Of a stretch of 16,852 nt of DNA, positions 7,532-15,163 are shown piece by piece. The notes beneath the pieces were generated by a model, which did not search any database, was not told the DNA's origin, and worked only from the letters and a program-made list of their open reading frames with translations. The translations under genes were made by a program, and so were the position numbers. Origin of the DNA: Planctomicrobium sp. (GTDB taxonomy: Bacteria; Planctomycetota; Planctomycetia; Planctomycetales; Planctomycetaceae); contig JAJDEL010000740.1 in NCBI GenBank assembly GCA_029259835.1, positions 1 through 16,852 on the forward strand. Direction: 5' to 3'. Every line of letters begins with the position of its first letter. The first letter of the stretch is position 1.

Positions 7532-8395
7532 ATGAATCCCATTGTCTTTCATTTGATCAGTGCTGATGCGTACTTCACAGGTCATGTTTTGTTGATACTG
7601 TGCCTACTGACTTGTCAGCAACAAGGGCGGAGAAGAAGTCAGCTTAGCGCCTTGTGCGGATTTATTGGAGTGATTTTCATTGCACTGACCGCGGTGCCGA
7701 CGAGTCCGGTTGTCTACGCTGTGTGGTTTTGCGCCGCGGTCGTTTGGATCATGGACCGACTGAGTAAGGACTCACGTCCGTTACAGCGAAAGTTTCGATT
7801 GAGCACAATTGCGTTGATCTTGGCTGGAACGGCGATTTCTGAACTCTCATGGAGGTTGCCACTTCGTTTTGACAAGATCGGATCACCCGCACTGATTATC
7901 TTCGGAGATTCCGTCACCGCTGGCATCGGTGAGAACGAGGCGGAAACATGGCCATCACTTCTTGAAGAAACAACCAGTTTGAAAGTACTCGACTATTCGA
8001 AAATGGGAGCGACGGTCGGTTCTGAACTGGACGATCTCACTGAGAAATCGCTTCCACCGGGACTCATCATCGTGGAATTAGGTGGGAATGATCTCCTCGG
8101 AACAACGACAGTAGACGAATTCAGAACGCAACTCGACCAGTTCCTTCAACAACTCACAGCAACCGGGCAACCGGTGGTTATGTTTGAACTACCAGTCCCG
8201 CCTTTCTTGATTCGCTTTGGCATTGCGCAGCGTCAAATCGCAATGAAGCACGATGTTCAACTGATCCCTAAACACATCTTTGCGCGCGTCCTTGCCGGAA
8301 ACCAGTCGACCCTGGATTCGATCCACCTCTCACAACAAGGACACGAACTAATGGCAAAACTTGTTTGGGAACAGATTGAGCATGGGTTTGAGTAA
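7532..8395 (+). CDS. Membrane-anchored SGNH/GDSL-family hydrolase
   Basis: A 287-residue protein with a hydrophobic N-terminal third and a C-terminal SGNH hydrolase domain, a fold used by esterases, lipases and acyl-ester hydrolases. The catalytic motifs are present: FGDSVTAG with Ser127 (block I), GGND with Asn186 (block III) and DSIHLS with Asp262 and His265 (block V). Hydrophobic segments at about 11-28, 44-75 and 92-108 would tether it in the membrane, with the hydrolase domain on one side. A TTG at 7478 would extend the frame by 18 residues; ATG at 7532 is preferred because the extension is polar and TTG is rare. The substrate is unknown; related enzymes deacylate lipids or remove acyl groups from glycans. 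The next gene converges on it after 33 bases. Confidence 0.85.
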   Translation: MNPIVFHLISADAYFTGHVLLILCLLTCQQQGRRRSQLSALCGFIGVIFIALTAVPTSPVVYAVWFCAAVVWIMDRLSKDSRPLQRKFRLSTIALILAGTAISELSWRLPLRFDKIGSPALIIFGDSVTAGIGENEAETWPSLLEETTSLKVLDYSKMGATVGSELDDLTEKSLPPGLIIVELGGNDLLGTTTVDEFRTQLDQFLQQLTATGQPVVMFELPVPPFLIRFGIAQRQIAMKHDVQLIPKHIFARVLAGNQSTLDSIHLSQQGHELMAKLVWEQIEHGFE

Positions 8396-8428
8396 AGCAA
8401 GCTAAAATCAATTCACCAAACGTCTCGA

Positions 8429-8998
8429 TCAACAGTAATGTCGGTTAATTAAATCGTTTTGGAGCCAAAGCAATTTGTTGAACGCGCGAAGTGTTTTGAT
8501 TTTTGTATCCCTGTCCAGATCTAGGCCTGTGATCGTCGCGATGAGAGCGTCTGAAACGAATCCCATCAGTGCGTTCATTTGCACAAGTGGAACATCAAGC
8601 GAAGCACTGCCAGCTTTGGGCGTGTGGATTTTCCCGACCATGTCGAGGTAACCCAGCATTTGTTCGTCGTACGGCTTGCTAACTAAAGTCACAAGATAAC
8701 GTCCGAGATGCTGCTTGCGAAACTGAATCATTTCGTGATCGACTGTGAGCGATTCCAGCCCTTGAGGAACTTCACCGTCGTAGCCAGATTGCTTGCCGAC
8801 AAAATGCCGTTTTGTGACATCATAGCCGAATAGCTTATCGTAGACAGCATCGACAAGACCTGGAACCAGCGGTGCCAGATGCTCGGCGGCACCATGAATC
8901 GCGGCAATGTCTCCTTCACCGAATCCCATGAATTCGGTCAGATAGCCAAAACGGTATGCAACATCGGTTTCCAGTCGAGATTCATCAATTGTCTGCAT
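8429..8998 (-). CDS. Protoglobin (single-domain haem globin)
   Basis: A 189-residue cytoplasmic protein that matches the protoglobin family, single-domain relatives of the sensor domain in globin-coupled sensors. They bind haem and gaseous ligands such as O2, CO and NO. The N-terminal part (YRFGYLTEFMGF) corresponds to the pre-A/A helix region. FRKQHLGRYLVTLVS followed by MVGKIHTPKAG matches the E-F region; His125 in KIHT is the likely proximal haem ligand, by comparison with the I-H-x-R/x-I-G motif of globin-coupled sensors. The C-terminal helices (NALMGFVSDALIATI) complete the fold. There is no output domain, so it is not a one-protein chemotaxis or cyclase sensor. ATG 8998, preceded by an AAAGAAAGAA stretch, is preferred to the GTG at 9025. 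It is divergently paired with an Rrf2 regulator, which suggests redox- or NO-responsive expression. Confidence 0.85.
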   Translation of the reverse strand: MQTIDESRLETDVAYRFGYLTEFMGFGEGDIAAIHGAAEHLAPLVPGLVDAVYDKLFGYDVTKRHFVGKQSGYDGEVPQGLESLTVDHEMIQFRKQHLGRYLVTLVSKPYDEQMLGYLDMVGKIHTPKAGSASLDVPLVQMNALMGFVSDALIATITGLDLDRDTKIKTLRAFNKLLWLQNDLINRHYC

Positions 8999-9036
8999 TT
9001 TAATTCTTTCTTTTTGAGCGATCACTTAAATCCGGA

Positions 9037-9102
9037 CATTCACATCCAATTTATGTTAGTTTCTAGGGTCTGGATGTCAATGCGATTAAAGATTACATTG
9101 AC
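9037..9102. promoter_or_regulatory. Three-part GTCAATG inverted-repeat operator candidate
   Basis: Three related half-sites sit in the protoglobin/Rrf2 intergenic region. CATTCACATCCA (9037-9048) and TGGATGTCAATG (9071-9082) are inverted repeats matching at 11 of 12 positions. GTCAATG (9076-9082) and CATTGAC (9096-9102) form a perfect 7-base inverted repeat with a 13-base spacer. The middle copy overlaps the candidate -35 box of the protoglobin promoter, and the first lies near its expected transcription start. This is the arrangement expected for a repressor-binding region. That the neighbouring Rrf2 protein is the binder is inference. Confidence 0.5.
9053..9080 (-). promoter_or_regulatory. 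Candidate sigma-70-type promoter of the protoglobin gene
   Basis: Reading the minus strand, a perfect TTGACA (9080-9075) is followed after 16 bases by TAACAT (9058-9053), a four-of-six match to TATAAT. It would give a leader of about 50 bases before ATG 8998. The -35 box lies inside the repeated GTCAATG element. Confidence 0.4.
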
Positions 9103-9151
9103 TCAACATCGACAAACGATCACTCACCAGCCTTGAGAACACTGGATTTTC

Positions 9152-9622
9152 ATGCTTTCGCAGACTGTTGAATACGCTCTAAGAGCAGTGATTTTCTTGG
9201 CGTCAGTTTCACCTGATGCACAAACAACAAGTGAGATTGGAAGGGCGACTCAAGTTCCGTTGGCATATCTTTCCAAGGTACTGCAAGGCCTGCGGCAAGA
9301 AGGAATTCTGAAGTCGCAGCGCGGTGTCGGTGGGGGGATTTCCCTCGTCCGAACACCACAAGAATTGACGATTCTGGATGTTGTGAACGCAGTGGAACCC
9401 TTGGGGAGAATCACGACTTGTCCCTTAGGCTTGGCGGCACATGGAGAGCATCTCTGTCCACTTCACAGGCGAATGGATGATGCGATTCAGGTGATGGAAG
9501 AAGCCTTTCATTCGACAACCCTGGCAGAAGTCCTCGCCGACCCAAATCCGAGTATTCCGCTGACAAATATCGGGGCGCCTCTTTGCGGTGTCCCGGCAAC
9601 TTCCCAAAAGAAAAAAAAGTGA
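9152..9622 (+). CDS. Rrf2 family transcriptional regulator
   Basis: A 156-residue DNA-binding protein of the Rrf2 family (IscR, NsrR, RirA, CymR and others), many of which sense Fe-S cluster status, NO or redox state. The winged helix-turn-helix occupies about residues 1-80: the opening LSQTVEYALRAVIFLA, recognition region LAYLSKVLQGLRQEGILKSQ, and wing RGVGGGISLVRTPQELTILD. The sensory loop has Cys90 and Cys102 (TTCPLG, HLCPLHRR), with His97, His100 and His105 between or near them, and a further Cys145. IscR and NsrR have three cysteines in this loop; here the middle one is missing. The chain ends in a Lys-rich tail (QKKKK). ATG 9152 begins exactly at the family N-terminus. It is divergently paired with the protoglobin gene and probably regulates it and itself. 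Confidence 0.93.
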   Translation: MLSQTVEYALRAVIFLASVSPDAQTTSEIGRATQVPLAYLSKVLQGLRQEGILKSQRGVGGGISLVRTPQELTILDVVNAVEPLGRITTCPLGLAAHGEHLCPLHRRMDDAIQVMEEAFHSTTLAEVLADPNPSIPLTNIGAPLCGVPATSQKKKK

Positions 9623-9646
9623 TCGCGAATTCGTCTCCGTGGCTCG

Positions 9647-9692
9647 AAGTCACATGCGATCTTTTGTCGCATTCTCTATGATTAAGTGACTT
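9647..9692. other. Potential nested hairpin after the Rrf2 gene
   Basis: AAGTCAC (9647-9653) can pair with GTGACTT (9686-9692), enclosing a second hairpin ATGCGA (9654-9659) with TCGCAT (9667-9672). The right arm is followed by GATTTT. It could be a weak terminator for the Rrf2 gene or leader structure for the gene at 9722. A TATGAT (9677-9682) within it resembles a -10 box, but no matching -35 was found. Confidence 0.3.
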
Positions 9693-9721
9693 GATTTTCA
9701 ACTTGGTATCTGAGGATACAA

Positions 9722-12574
9722 ATGAAGAAGTACATTGGTGCCGTTTGTTTGACATGGATTCTGTCGGTCCCTGCAATCGCACATGCCGAGACGCCTGAAG
9801 GAAAGCCGCTGACTTACGAAAAGGATGTTGCCCCGATCCTTCGGAAGTATTGTGCTGGCTGCCACAACGATGGTGATCGAGAAGGGGAATTCTCGTTGGA
9901 GTCGTACCAGTCAATGCTGAAAGGGACCGACAATGGTCCTGCTTTTCTTGCCAAAAATCCGGAGAGCAGTCGCCTCTTCCGTTTGATGACTGGCACAACC
10001 GATCCGAAAATGCCACCGGAAGATGAACCTGCCCCGTCCAAAGAAGAAATTGAATCGATTCGCCTGTGGATCGAGCAAGGAGCCAAAGGTCCAGAAGGAG
10101 CTGAGCCGGATCGCTTGGCGCTGCACGTTCCACAAATTCAATCAAAGACCGACCGCAGACCGATTACCGCGATTGCCTTGTCTCCCGATGGGAACGCGAT
10201 GGCGAGTGCTCGCTATGGTGAAGTTGTCATCTCGCGAAAGATGTCTGGCAAGGACAAAGAAAAACAAGATTGGCAAACGACTGCGACATTAAAAGAGTTT
10301 CGCGGAAAGGTGACTTCAGTTCACTTTTGTCTCGACGGAAAAAATCTGATCACTTCGTCTGGCGTTGTCGGCCTGGGCGGCGTGGCAACTCTGTGGGAGA
10401 TGGCATCTTTAAAGAAAGTGCGAGAATTTGCAGGGCATCGCGACATTATGTTCGATGCCGAAGCTTCACCTGATGGAAAACTCCTCGCGACGTGCAGCTA
10501 CGATCAGTCGATCACCATCTGGGATTTAAATACCGGAAAGCGGTTGCGAGTTTTGGACGGACACAACGGTGCCGTTTATGACGTTGCCTTTAGCCCGGAC
10601 AGTAAAACACTTCTGAGCGCCAGTGCCGATGCAACTTGTAAAGTCTGGCGCGTCAGCGATGGCATGCGGCTGGATACACTCGGGCAACCACTCAAGGAAC
10701 AGTATTGTGTCAGTTTTTCACCAGATGGAAAACTAATCGCAGCAGGTGGAGCGGACAACCGAATCCGCATCTGGAAATACATCTCGAAAACTCGACCGCA
10801 GATCAACCCGATCCTCTATTCACGGTTTGCCCATGAAGGCCCAATTGTCAATCTCGCCTTCACAGGAGATGGTCAACACTTGGTTTCAATTGCGGAAGAC
10901 AAAACGATGAAAGTTTGGGAAACGAAGTCGTACACCGAAACTCAACTGCTAGCAAATCAACGCGAAGTGGCGATGGCGCTCGCAGTTTCTCCATCAGGAA
11001 AACGCTTTGTGGTCGGTCGTCTCGATGGATCGCTGGAGTCTTTTGAAATCAAACCTCAGCAAGCTAAAACCGGGACGAATGCTGAATCAGTCGTTATTTC
11101 TCCAAAATCCGTGGAAGCCAAAGCTTCGACTGAATTCAGTGAGGAGGAACCGAATCAAACTCCAGACACAGCACAGTCCATTACAATCCCAGCAGTGGTG
11201 AAAGGGATCGCGTTTGCCGACGGGGACATCGTTGACGCAGACTGCTACAAGTTCTCAGCCAAGGCGGGAGAAGAATGGGTTTTCGAAATCAACGCGGCAC
11301 GGTCGAAATCAAATCTTGATTCGTTAGTCGAAATCTTTACCAGCGATGGCAAACCAATTGAGCGTTTACTACTTCAGGCAGTCCGAGACAGTTACTTCAC
11401 ATTCCGAGGAAAGACCGCAGACCAGACGACTGATTTCCGCGTCTTTAATTGGAAGGAAATGGAACTCAACGAGTACCTCTACGCAAATGGAGAAGTCGTA
11501 AAACTTTGGTTGTACCCACGCGGTCCGGACTCAGGATTCAATGTTTATCCCGGCACCGGAAAACGCTGGGGATACTTCGACACAACATCACTCGCCCATG
11601 CTTTAGGTGAGCCGTGTTATATCGTGAATCCACACCCACCTGGTACAGAGTTGATTCCGAATGGGCTGCCAGTTTTCAAGTTGTATTACCAGAACGACGA
11701 TGAGTCGCAACGAAAGCTGGGCAAGGATTCGAAACTGTTCTTTACAACACCTGCCGACGGAGATTACGTCGTCCGTGTTCGGGACGTCCGTGGAATGGAC
11801 GGAAAGGACTTCACCTACATTCTGACTGCCCGAGCGCGCCGACAAGATTTCTCAGTGAATCTTCTCGACAAATCGTTGACGATCTCAGCGGGAGGTGCGA
11901 AGGAGATTCGCTTCACCGCTGACCGCCAAGATAATTTCGAGGGACCGATTGAAATCAATATCGCGGGACTACCCGCCGGGTACAAGGCCTCATCCCCTAT
12001 TACCGTTGAATCGGGTCAAACGACAGCACGGGGGATTATTTCAGCAACTTCGGAAGCACAGCCGTTAGATAAAGAGGCACTCAAGAACGTCAAAATTACC
12101 GCTTCTGCTCGGACCGGAGAGGACTCCCAAAAACATACTGTCGTCGGTTTTGATGAATTCAAAATCGATGAGAAGCCGAAATTGCAAATTGCAATTGTCC
12201 CTGCAAAGAGTGGTGTGCAACCTCTGACACTCAACGCAGATGGACCTCTTGAGTTTATCATTCACCCTGGTGAAACGATTATGCTGCAAGTCGACGCAGA
12301 ACGTCTCGATTTCAAAGGCGAAGTTCCGTTTGGAAAAGAAGAAGCAGGTCGCAATTTGCCTCATGGAATTTTCATCGACAACATCGGCCTGAACGGATTA
12401 TTGCTATTGAACGAACAGACACAGCGAGAGTTTTTCATCACTGCGGCGAAATGGGTTCCCGAGCAATCACGTTTGTTCCACCTGACAACTCCTGCCTCAG
12501 GAGGTCATGCGACGCAATCTGTGCTTTTGCACGTACGGTCTCGACCACAAGCAAGCGAAACCGGGGCGGAATAA
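9722..12574 (+). CDS. Secreted planctomycete-type cytochrome c / WD40 / PPC-like multidomain protein
   Basis: A 950-residue exported protein. Start ATG 9722 has a GAGG at 9712-9715 and opens a signal peptide ending near AHA (residues 20-22). Residues about 30-125 are a planctomycete cytochrome c domain with a single haem motif CAGCH (Cys44, Cys47, His48), preceded by VAPILRKY and followed by KMPPEDEPAPSKEEIESIRL, whose Met could be the distal ligand. Residues about 147-443 hold seven recognisable WD40 blades (repeated SPDGK core, WDL/VWR/IWK ends), forming a propeller. From about 472 (EEEPNQTPDTAQ) to about 700 (DGDYVVRVRDVRG) is a pre-peptidase C-terminal-like domain, apparently split by an insertion of about 120 residues. 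An Ig-like segment follows. Its usual genomic partners in planctomycetes (DUF1549/DUF1553 and DUF1501 proteins) are absent here. The role is unknown; electron transfer or a surface scaffold is plausible. Confidence 0.87.
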   Translation: MKKYIGAVCLTWILSVPAIAHAETPEGKPLTYEKDVAPILRKYCAGCHNDGDREGEFSLESYQSMLKGTDNGPAFLAKNPESSRLFRLMTGTTDPKMPPEDEPAPSKEEIESIRLWIEQGAKGPEGAEPDRLALHVPQIQSKTDRRPITAIALSPDGNAMASARYGEVVISRKMSGKDKEKQDWQTTATLKEFRGKVTSVHFCLDGKNLITSSGVVGLGGVATLWEMASLKKVREFAGHRDIMFDAEASPDGKLLATCSYDQSITIWDLNTGKRLRVLDGHNGAVYDVAFSPDSKTLLSASADATCKVWRVSDGMRLDTLGQPLKEQYCVSFSPDGKLIAAGGADNRIRIWKYISKTRPQINPILYSRFAHEGPIVNLAFTGDGQHLVSIAEDKTMKVWETKSYTETQLLANQREVAMALAVSPSGKRFVVGRLDGSLESFEIKPQQAKTGTNAESVVISPKSVEAKASTEFSEEEPNQTPDTAQSITIPAVVKGIAFADGDIVDADCYKFSAKAGEEWVFEINAARSKSNLDSLVEIFTSDGKPIERLLLQAVRDSYFTFRGKTADQTTDFRVFNWKEMELNEYLYANGEVVKLWLYPRGPDSGFNVYPGTGKRWGYFDTTSLAHALGEPCYIVNPHPPGTELIPNGLPVFKLYYQNDDESQRKLGKDSKLFFTTPADGDYVVRVRDVRGMDGKDFTYILTARARRQDFSVNLLDKSLTISAGGAKEIRFTADRQDNFEGPIEINIAGLPAGYKASSPITVESGQTTARGIISATSEAQPLDKEALKNVKITASARTGEDSQKHTVVGFDEFKIDEKPKLQIAIVPAKSGVQPLTLNADGPLEFIIHPGETIMLQVDAERLDFKGEVPFGKEEAGRNLPHGIFIDNIGLNGLLLLNEQTQREFFITAAKWVPEQSRLFHLTTPASGGHATQSVLLHVRSRPQASETGAE

Positions 12575-12589
12575 ACCGTTTTTCTGATC

Positions 12590-12615
12590 GAAGTCGTTCG
12601 ATTGTTTACGACTTC
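12590..12615. other. Hairpin between the cytochrome/WD40 gene and ftsH
   Basis: GAAGTCGT (12590-12597) pairs perfectly with ACGACTTC (12608-12615) across a ten-base loop, starting 16 bases after the upstream stop codon. No T-tract follows, so it may be a factor-dependent termination or mRNA-end structure rather than an intrinsic terminator. Confidence 0.35.
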
Positions 12616-12636
12616 CGTCTAACACAAGAGAACACA

Positions 12637-12665
12637 TTGACCCATTCCGTGACCAGGCGTAAAGT
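12637..12665 (+). promoter_or_regulatory. ftsH: Candidate promoter of ftsH
   Basis: TTGACC (12637-12642) and TAAAGT (12660-12665) are separated by 17 bases, matching the sigma-70 -35 box at five of six and the -10 box at four of six. Transcription would start near 12672, giving a leader of about 42 bases. This suggests ftsH is transcribed independently of the upstream gene. No heat-shock sigma-32-type or CIRCE sequence was seen. Confidence 0.45.
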
Positions 12666-12713
12666 TCCTGGCACTCAATTCAACGTTGCCGTAACTACTG
12701 AGACTGTCAAAAC

Positions 12714-14810
12714 ATGACTTCGACACCTCCCGATGATTCCCCAGACGATAACACAAAAAAATCTCCTAAAGAAAAAAATGGTGGGGCGACCTTTTGGTAT
12801 CTGCTGATCGGGGGAATCGTCATGATCCTCGCCTGGTCCTGGGTCATGGATCAAAATATCGCGACAGACATCTCGTTTGGTCAACTCATCAGCAAGTTGA
12901 AATCGGGAGAGCTAGACAAAGACAACGTTTTTGAACTGCGACTCGGGTATCAGTACGTCACTTTCCAGGATCATCCAAAGAAAAACAAAGATGACAAGGA
13001 AGGAACGTTATCAGATTTAGGCAAGACTCCGGCTAAAGAAACGAGGGCAACAGAGACCACTACGGAAGAGAAATCAAAAGAGACCGAAGAGAAAGTTGTC
13101 ACAAAAAAATTCAGAGTTCCAGTTGGTGGAATCGCTGATGATGACAGGGCAGGATTGACAACCCTCTTGGAAGAAAAAGGAATTGACTACAACGGAGCGG
13201 CCCCGCAAACGGAGTGGGGGACAGTTTTCTCCATCATGCTGATGGCTGTCTTCGTGCTGATTTTCATTCTGTTTTTGCGGCGTATGGGTGGCCCAGGGCA
13301 GGCGATGTCTTTCGGTCGCAGTCGCGGGAAATTGATGGCGGAAGACGACATCAAAGTCACTTTCGACGATGTTGCTGGAATTGAAGAAGCAGTTGAAGAA
13401 TTAAAAGAGGTTGTCGAATTCTTACGTACACCTGGAAAGTATCAGGCACTCGGGGGACGAATTCCGCGTGGAGTGCTACTGGTCGGGCCACCAGGAACTG
13501 GAAAGACATTGCTAGCCAAAGCTGTCGCAGGTGAAGCTGGAGTTCCGTTTTTCAGCTTGTCTGGATCTGATTTCGTCGAAATGTTCGTCGGCGTTGGTGC
13601 AGCCCGGGTACGTGATATGTTCCAGCAAGCCGCTCAGAAATCGCCCAGTATCATTTTCATCGACGAACTCGACGCGTTAGGAAAAACGCGGGGAAACGGA
13701 ATGCCTGGTGGACATGATGAACGCGAGCAAACGCTCAATGCGTTGCTCGTTGAGATGGACGGTTTCTCTTCGGACCAAAGCGTCATTGTTATGGGAGCAA
13801 CAAACCGACCGGAAACTCTCGACCCCGCGCTGATGCGACCGGGGCGCTTTGATCGACACGTCTTGGTTGATCGCCCTGACTACAAAGGTCGCGAGGAGAT
13901 TCTGCGCGTACATGCCCAGAAGATCAAAATGGATGAAAATGTGGACCTCGGTCGCATTGCAAAATTGACGCCCGGATTCGCAGGCGCCGATCTTGCGAAC
14001 CTTGCGAATGAAGCCGCTTTGCTCGCCGCCAGAGCGAACAAGAGCGCGGTCTCAATGCACGAATTCGAAGAAGGAATCGAACGCGTCGTGGCAGGCCTAG
14101 AGAGATCTTCACGATTGATCCACGAAGACGAAAAACAGCGCGTCGCTTACCATGAATCTGGTCATGCACTCGTTGCGATGAGTCTCCCGCAAACGGATCC
14201 TGTTCATAAAATTTCAATCATCCCACGCGGTTTTGGCGCACTTGGCTACATTTTGCAGCGTCCAGAGGATGATCGTTTTCTCGCTACTCAAACAGAATTA
14301 ACGAATCGAATTTGCGTCGCTCTCGGCGGAATTGCCTCGGAAGAGTTAATCTTTGAAGAGACTTCCACCGGACCGCAAAACGATTTGGAAAGAGCGACCG
14401 AATACGCACGACGCATGGTTCTGGAATTCGGGATGAGCCCCAAAATGGGACGAGTCAACTACCGTGATTCAAAACGTTCTCCATTCCTGGGTGGTGGAGT
14501 TCAAGGGGGGCCTGATTATCTTCATAGTGAGCAAACACTCCGGGAAATCGACCTGGAGGTTCGGCGCATTATCGATGAATGCATGGCAACCGCTCGGGAG
14601 ATTGTCAGTACGAAACAAAACGTGCTTGAGTACATGACGCAAGAACTTCTTAAAAAAGAAGTCATGAACTCGGACGAACTCAAGGAGATTATGGACCGTT
14701 TCAAAACTGGACCAGAACTCAAACCGGGAACGTCCGTGTCCAAACGCGCCGCGGAAGACACAACCGGCACCGACGACTCTTCTTCTCTCAAGCAGGGAAC
14801 AGACGACTAA
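12714..14810 (+). CDS. ftsH: ATP-dependent zinc metalloprotease FtsH
   Basis: A 698-residue membrane-bound AAA+ protease that degrades misfolded and regulatory membrane and cytosolic proteins as a hexamer. Membrane helix 1 is at about 25-45 ([20 protein letters not shown]) and helix 2 at about 171-190. The AAA domain has Walker A GPPGTGKT (258-265), Walker [12 protein letters not shown] (Asp317, Glu318) and the second region of homology RPGRFDR with arginine fingers Arg375 and Arg378. The peptidase domain has the zinc motif HESGH (480-484) and a downstream [12 protein letters not shown] helix. The region between the two helices carries a Lys/Glu/Thr-rich low-complexity stretch at about 88-130 that most FtsH proteins lack. 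ATG 12714 has no clear Shine-Dalgarno but is preceded by a plausible promoter. The tail after about 640 is hydrophilic and probably flexible. Confidence 0.97.
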   Translation: MTSTPPDDSPDDNTKKSPKEKNGGATFWYLLIGGIVMILAWSWVMDQNIATDISFGQLISKLKSGELDKDNVFELRLGYQYVTFQDHPKKNKDDKEGTLSDLGKTPAKETRATETTTEEKSKETEEKVVTKKFRVPVGGIADDDRAGLTTLLEEKGIDYNGAAPQTEWGTVFSIMLMAVFVLIFILFLRRMGGPGQAMSFGRSRGKLMAEDDIKVTFDDVAGIEEAVEELKEVVEFLRTPGKYQALGGRIPRGVLLVGPPGTGKTLLAKAVAGEAGVPFFSLSGSDFVEMFVGVGAARVRDMFQQAAQKSPSIIFIDELDALGKTRGNGMPGGHDEREQTLNALLVEMDGFSSDQSVIVMGATNRPETLDPALMRPGRFDRHVLVDRPDYKGREEILRVHAQKIKMDENVDLGRIAKLTPGFAGADLANLANEAALLAARANKSAVSMHEFEEGIERVVAGLERSSRLIHEDEKQRVAYHESGHALVAMSLPQTDPVHKISIIPRGFGALGYILQRPEDDRFLATQTELTNRICVALGGIASEELIFEETSTGPQNDLERATEYARRMVLEFGMSPKMGRVNYRDSKRSPFLGGGVQGGPDYLHSEQTLREIDLEVRRIIDECMATAREIVSTKQNVLEYMTQELLKKEVMNSDELKEIMDRFKTGPELKPGTSVSKRAAEDTTGTDDSSSLKQGTDD

Positions 14811-15163
14811 GGTTTCCTGTAATAATTGACCGAGTTGATTCGGTCTGTATGAGCCGCAGGGTGCTCGCCCCGGTTCTGAGCGTGAACCGAAATTCGATCC
14901 TGGGCTAGCGCCCAAACGGCTGAAATCGGGAATCTATTTCGGGACAGTTCCTGAGGAATCTTTTCCGTTTAAGATGGCTTTGAACTGCGATTGATTTCGA
15001 AATTCGCTTCGTATTCCGATGTCAATTTCTTTCGTTTTGAAGTCGTCGTTTTAGGCCGTGGTCTCAAGAGTTCGAATCGGTTAAACTCGTTCTTAGCGGG
15101 TACATTGTACGGTAAATCTCGCTGTTCTTTCACTCACCACACTTGAAGTCACCAAGCGAATTC
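14811..15163. other. 353-base intergenic region between ftsH and thrC
   Basis: No coding region, tRNA or recognised riboswitch was found. A short hairpin GACCGA/TCGGTC (14828-14833 with 14840-14845) follows the ftsH stop but lacks a T-tract. A palindromic repeat lies at 14852-14921. Further on, GTACA-T-TGTAC forms an 11-base palindrome about 60 bases before thrC, which could be a regulator site or part of a promoter. The remaining sequence is T-rich and shows no clear -35/-10 pair. Confidence 0.5.
14852..14921. repeat. REP-like compound palindrome downstream of ftsH
   Basis: Outer arms AGCCG (14852-14856) and CGGCT (14917-14921) enclose two related GGGC-type palindromes, GGGTGCTCGCCC (14859-14870) and GGGCTAGCGCCC (14902-14913), plus an inner GGTT/AACC pair. 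The whole folds as a cloverleaf-like or cruciform unit of 70 bases. It differs in sequence from the palindromes at 3077-3228. It resembles dispersed intergenic repeats I recall from planctomycete genomes; copy number cannot be judged from one window. Confidence 0.55.

Noticed and set aside
9098..9103. TTGACT as a -35 box for the Rrf2 gene
   Set aside because: No acceptable -10 hexamer lies 16-18 bases downstream; the sequence is better explained as part of the repeated GTCAATG element.
9411..10145. A 244-codon minus-strand open frame spanning the end of the Rrf2 gene and the start of the cytochrome/WD40 gene
   Set aside because: It overlaps two confident genes and an intergenic region, has no recognisable family features and no ribosome binding site.
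15066..15095. GTTCGAATC, resembling a tRNA T-loop
   Set aside because: The flanking bases cannot form the T-stem, and no acceptor, D or anticodon arm could be folded around it.
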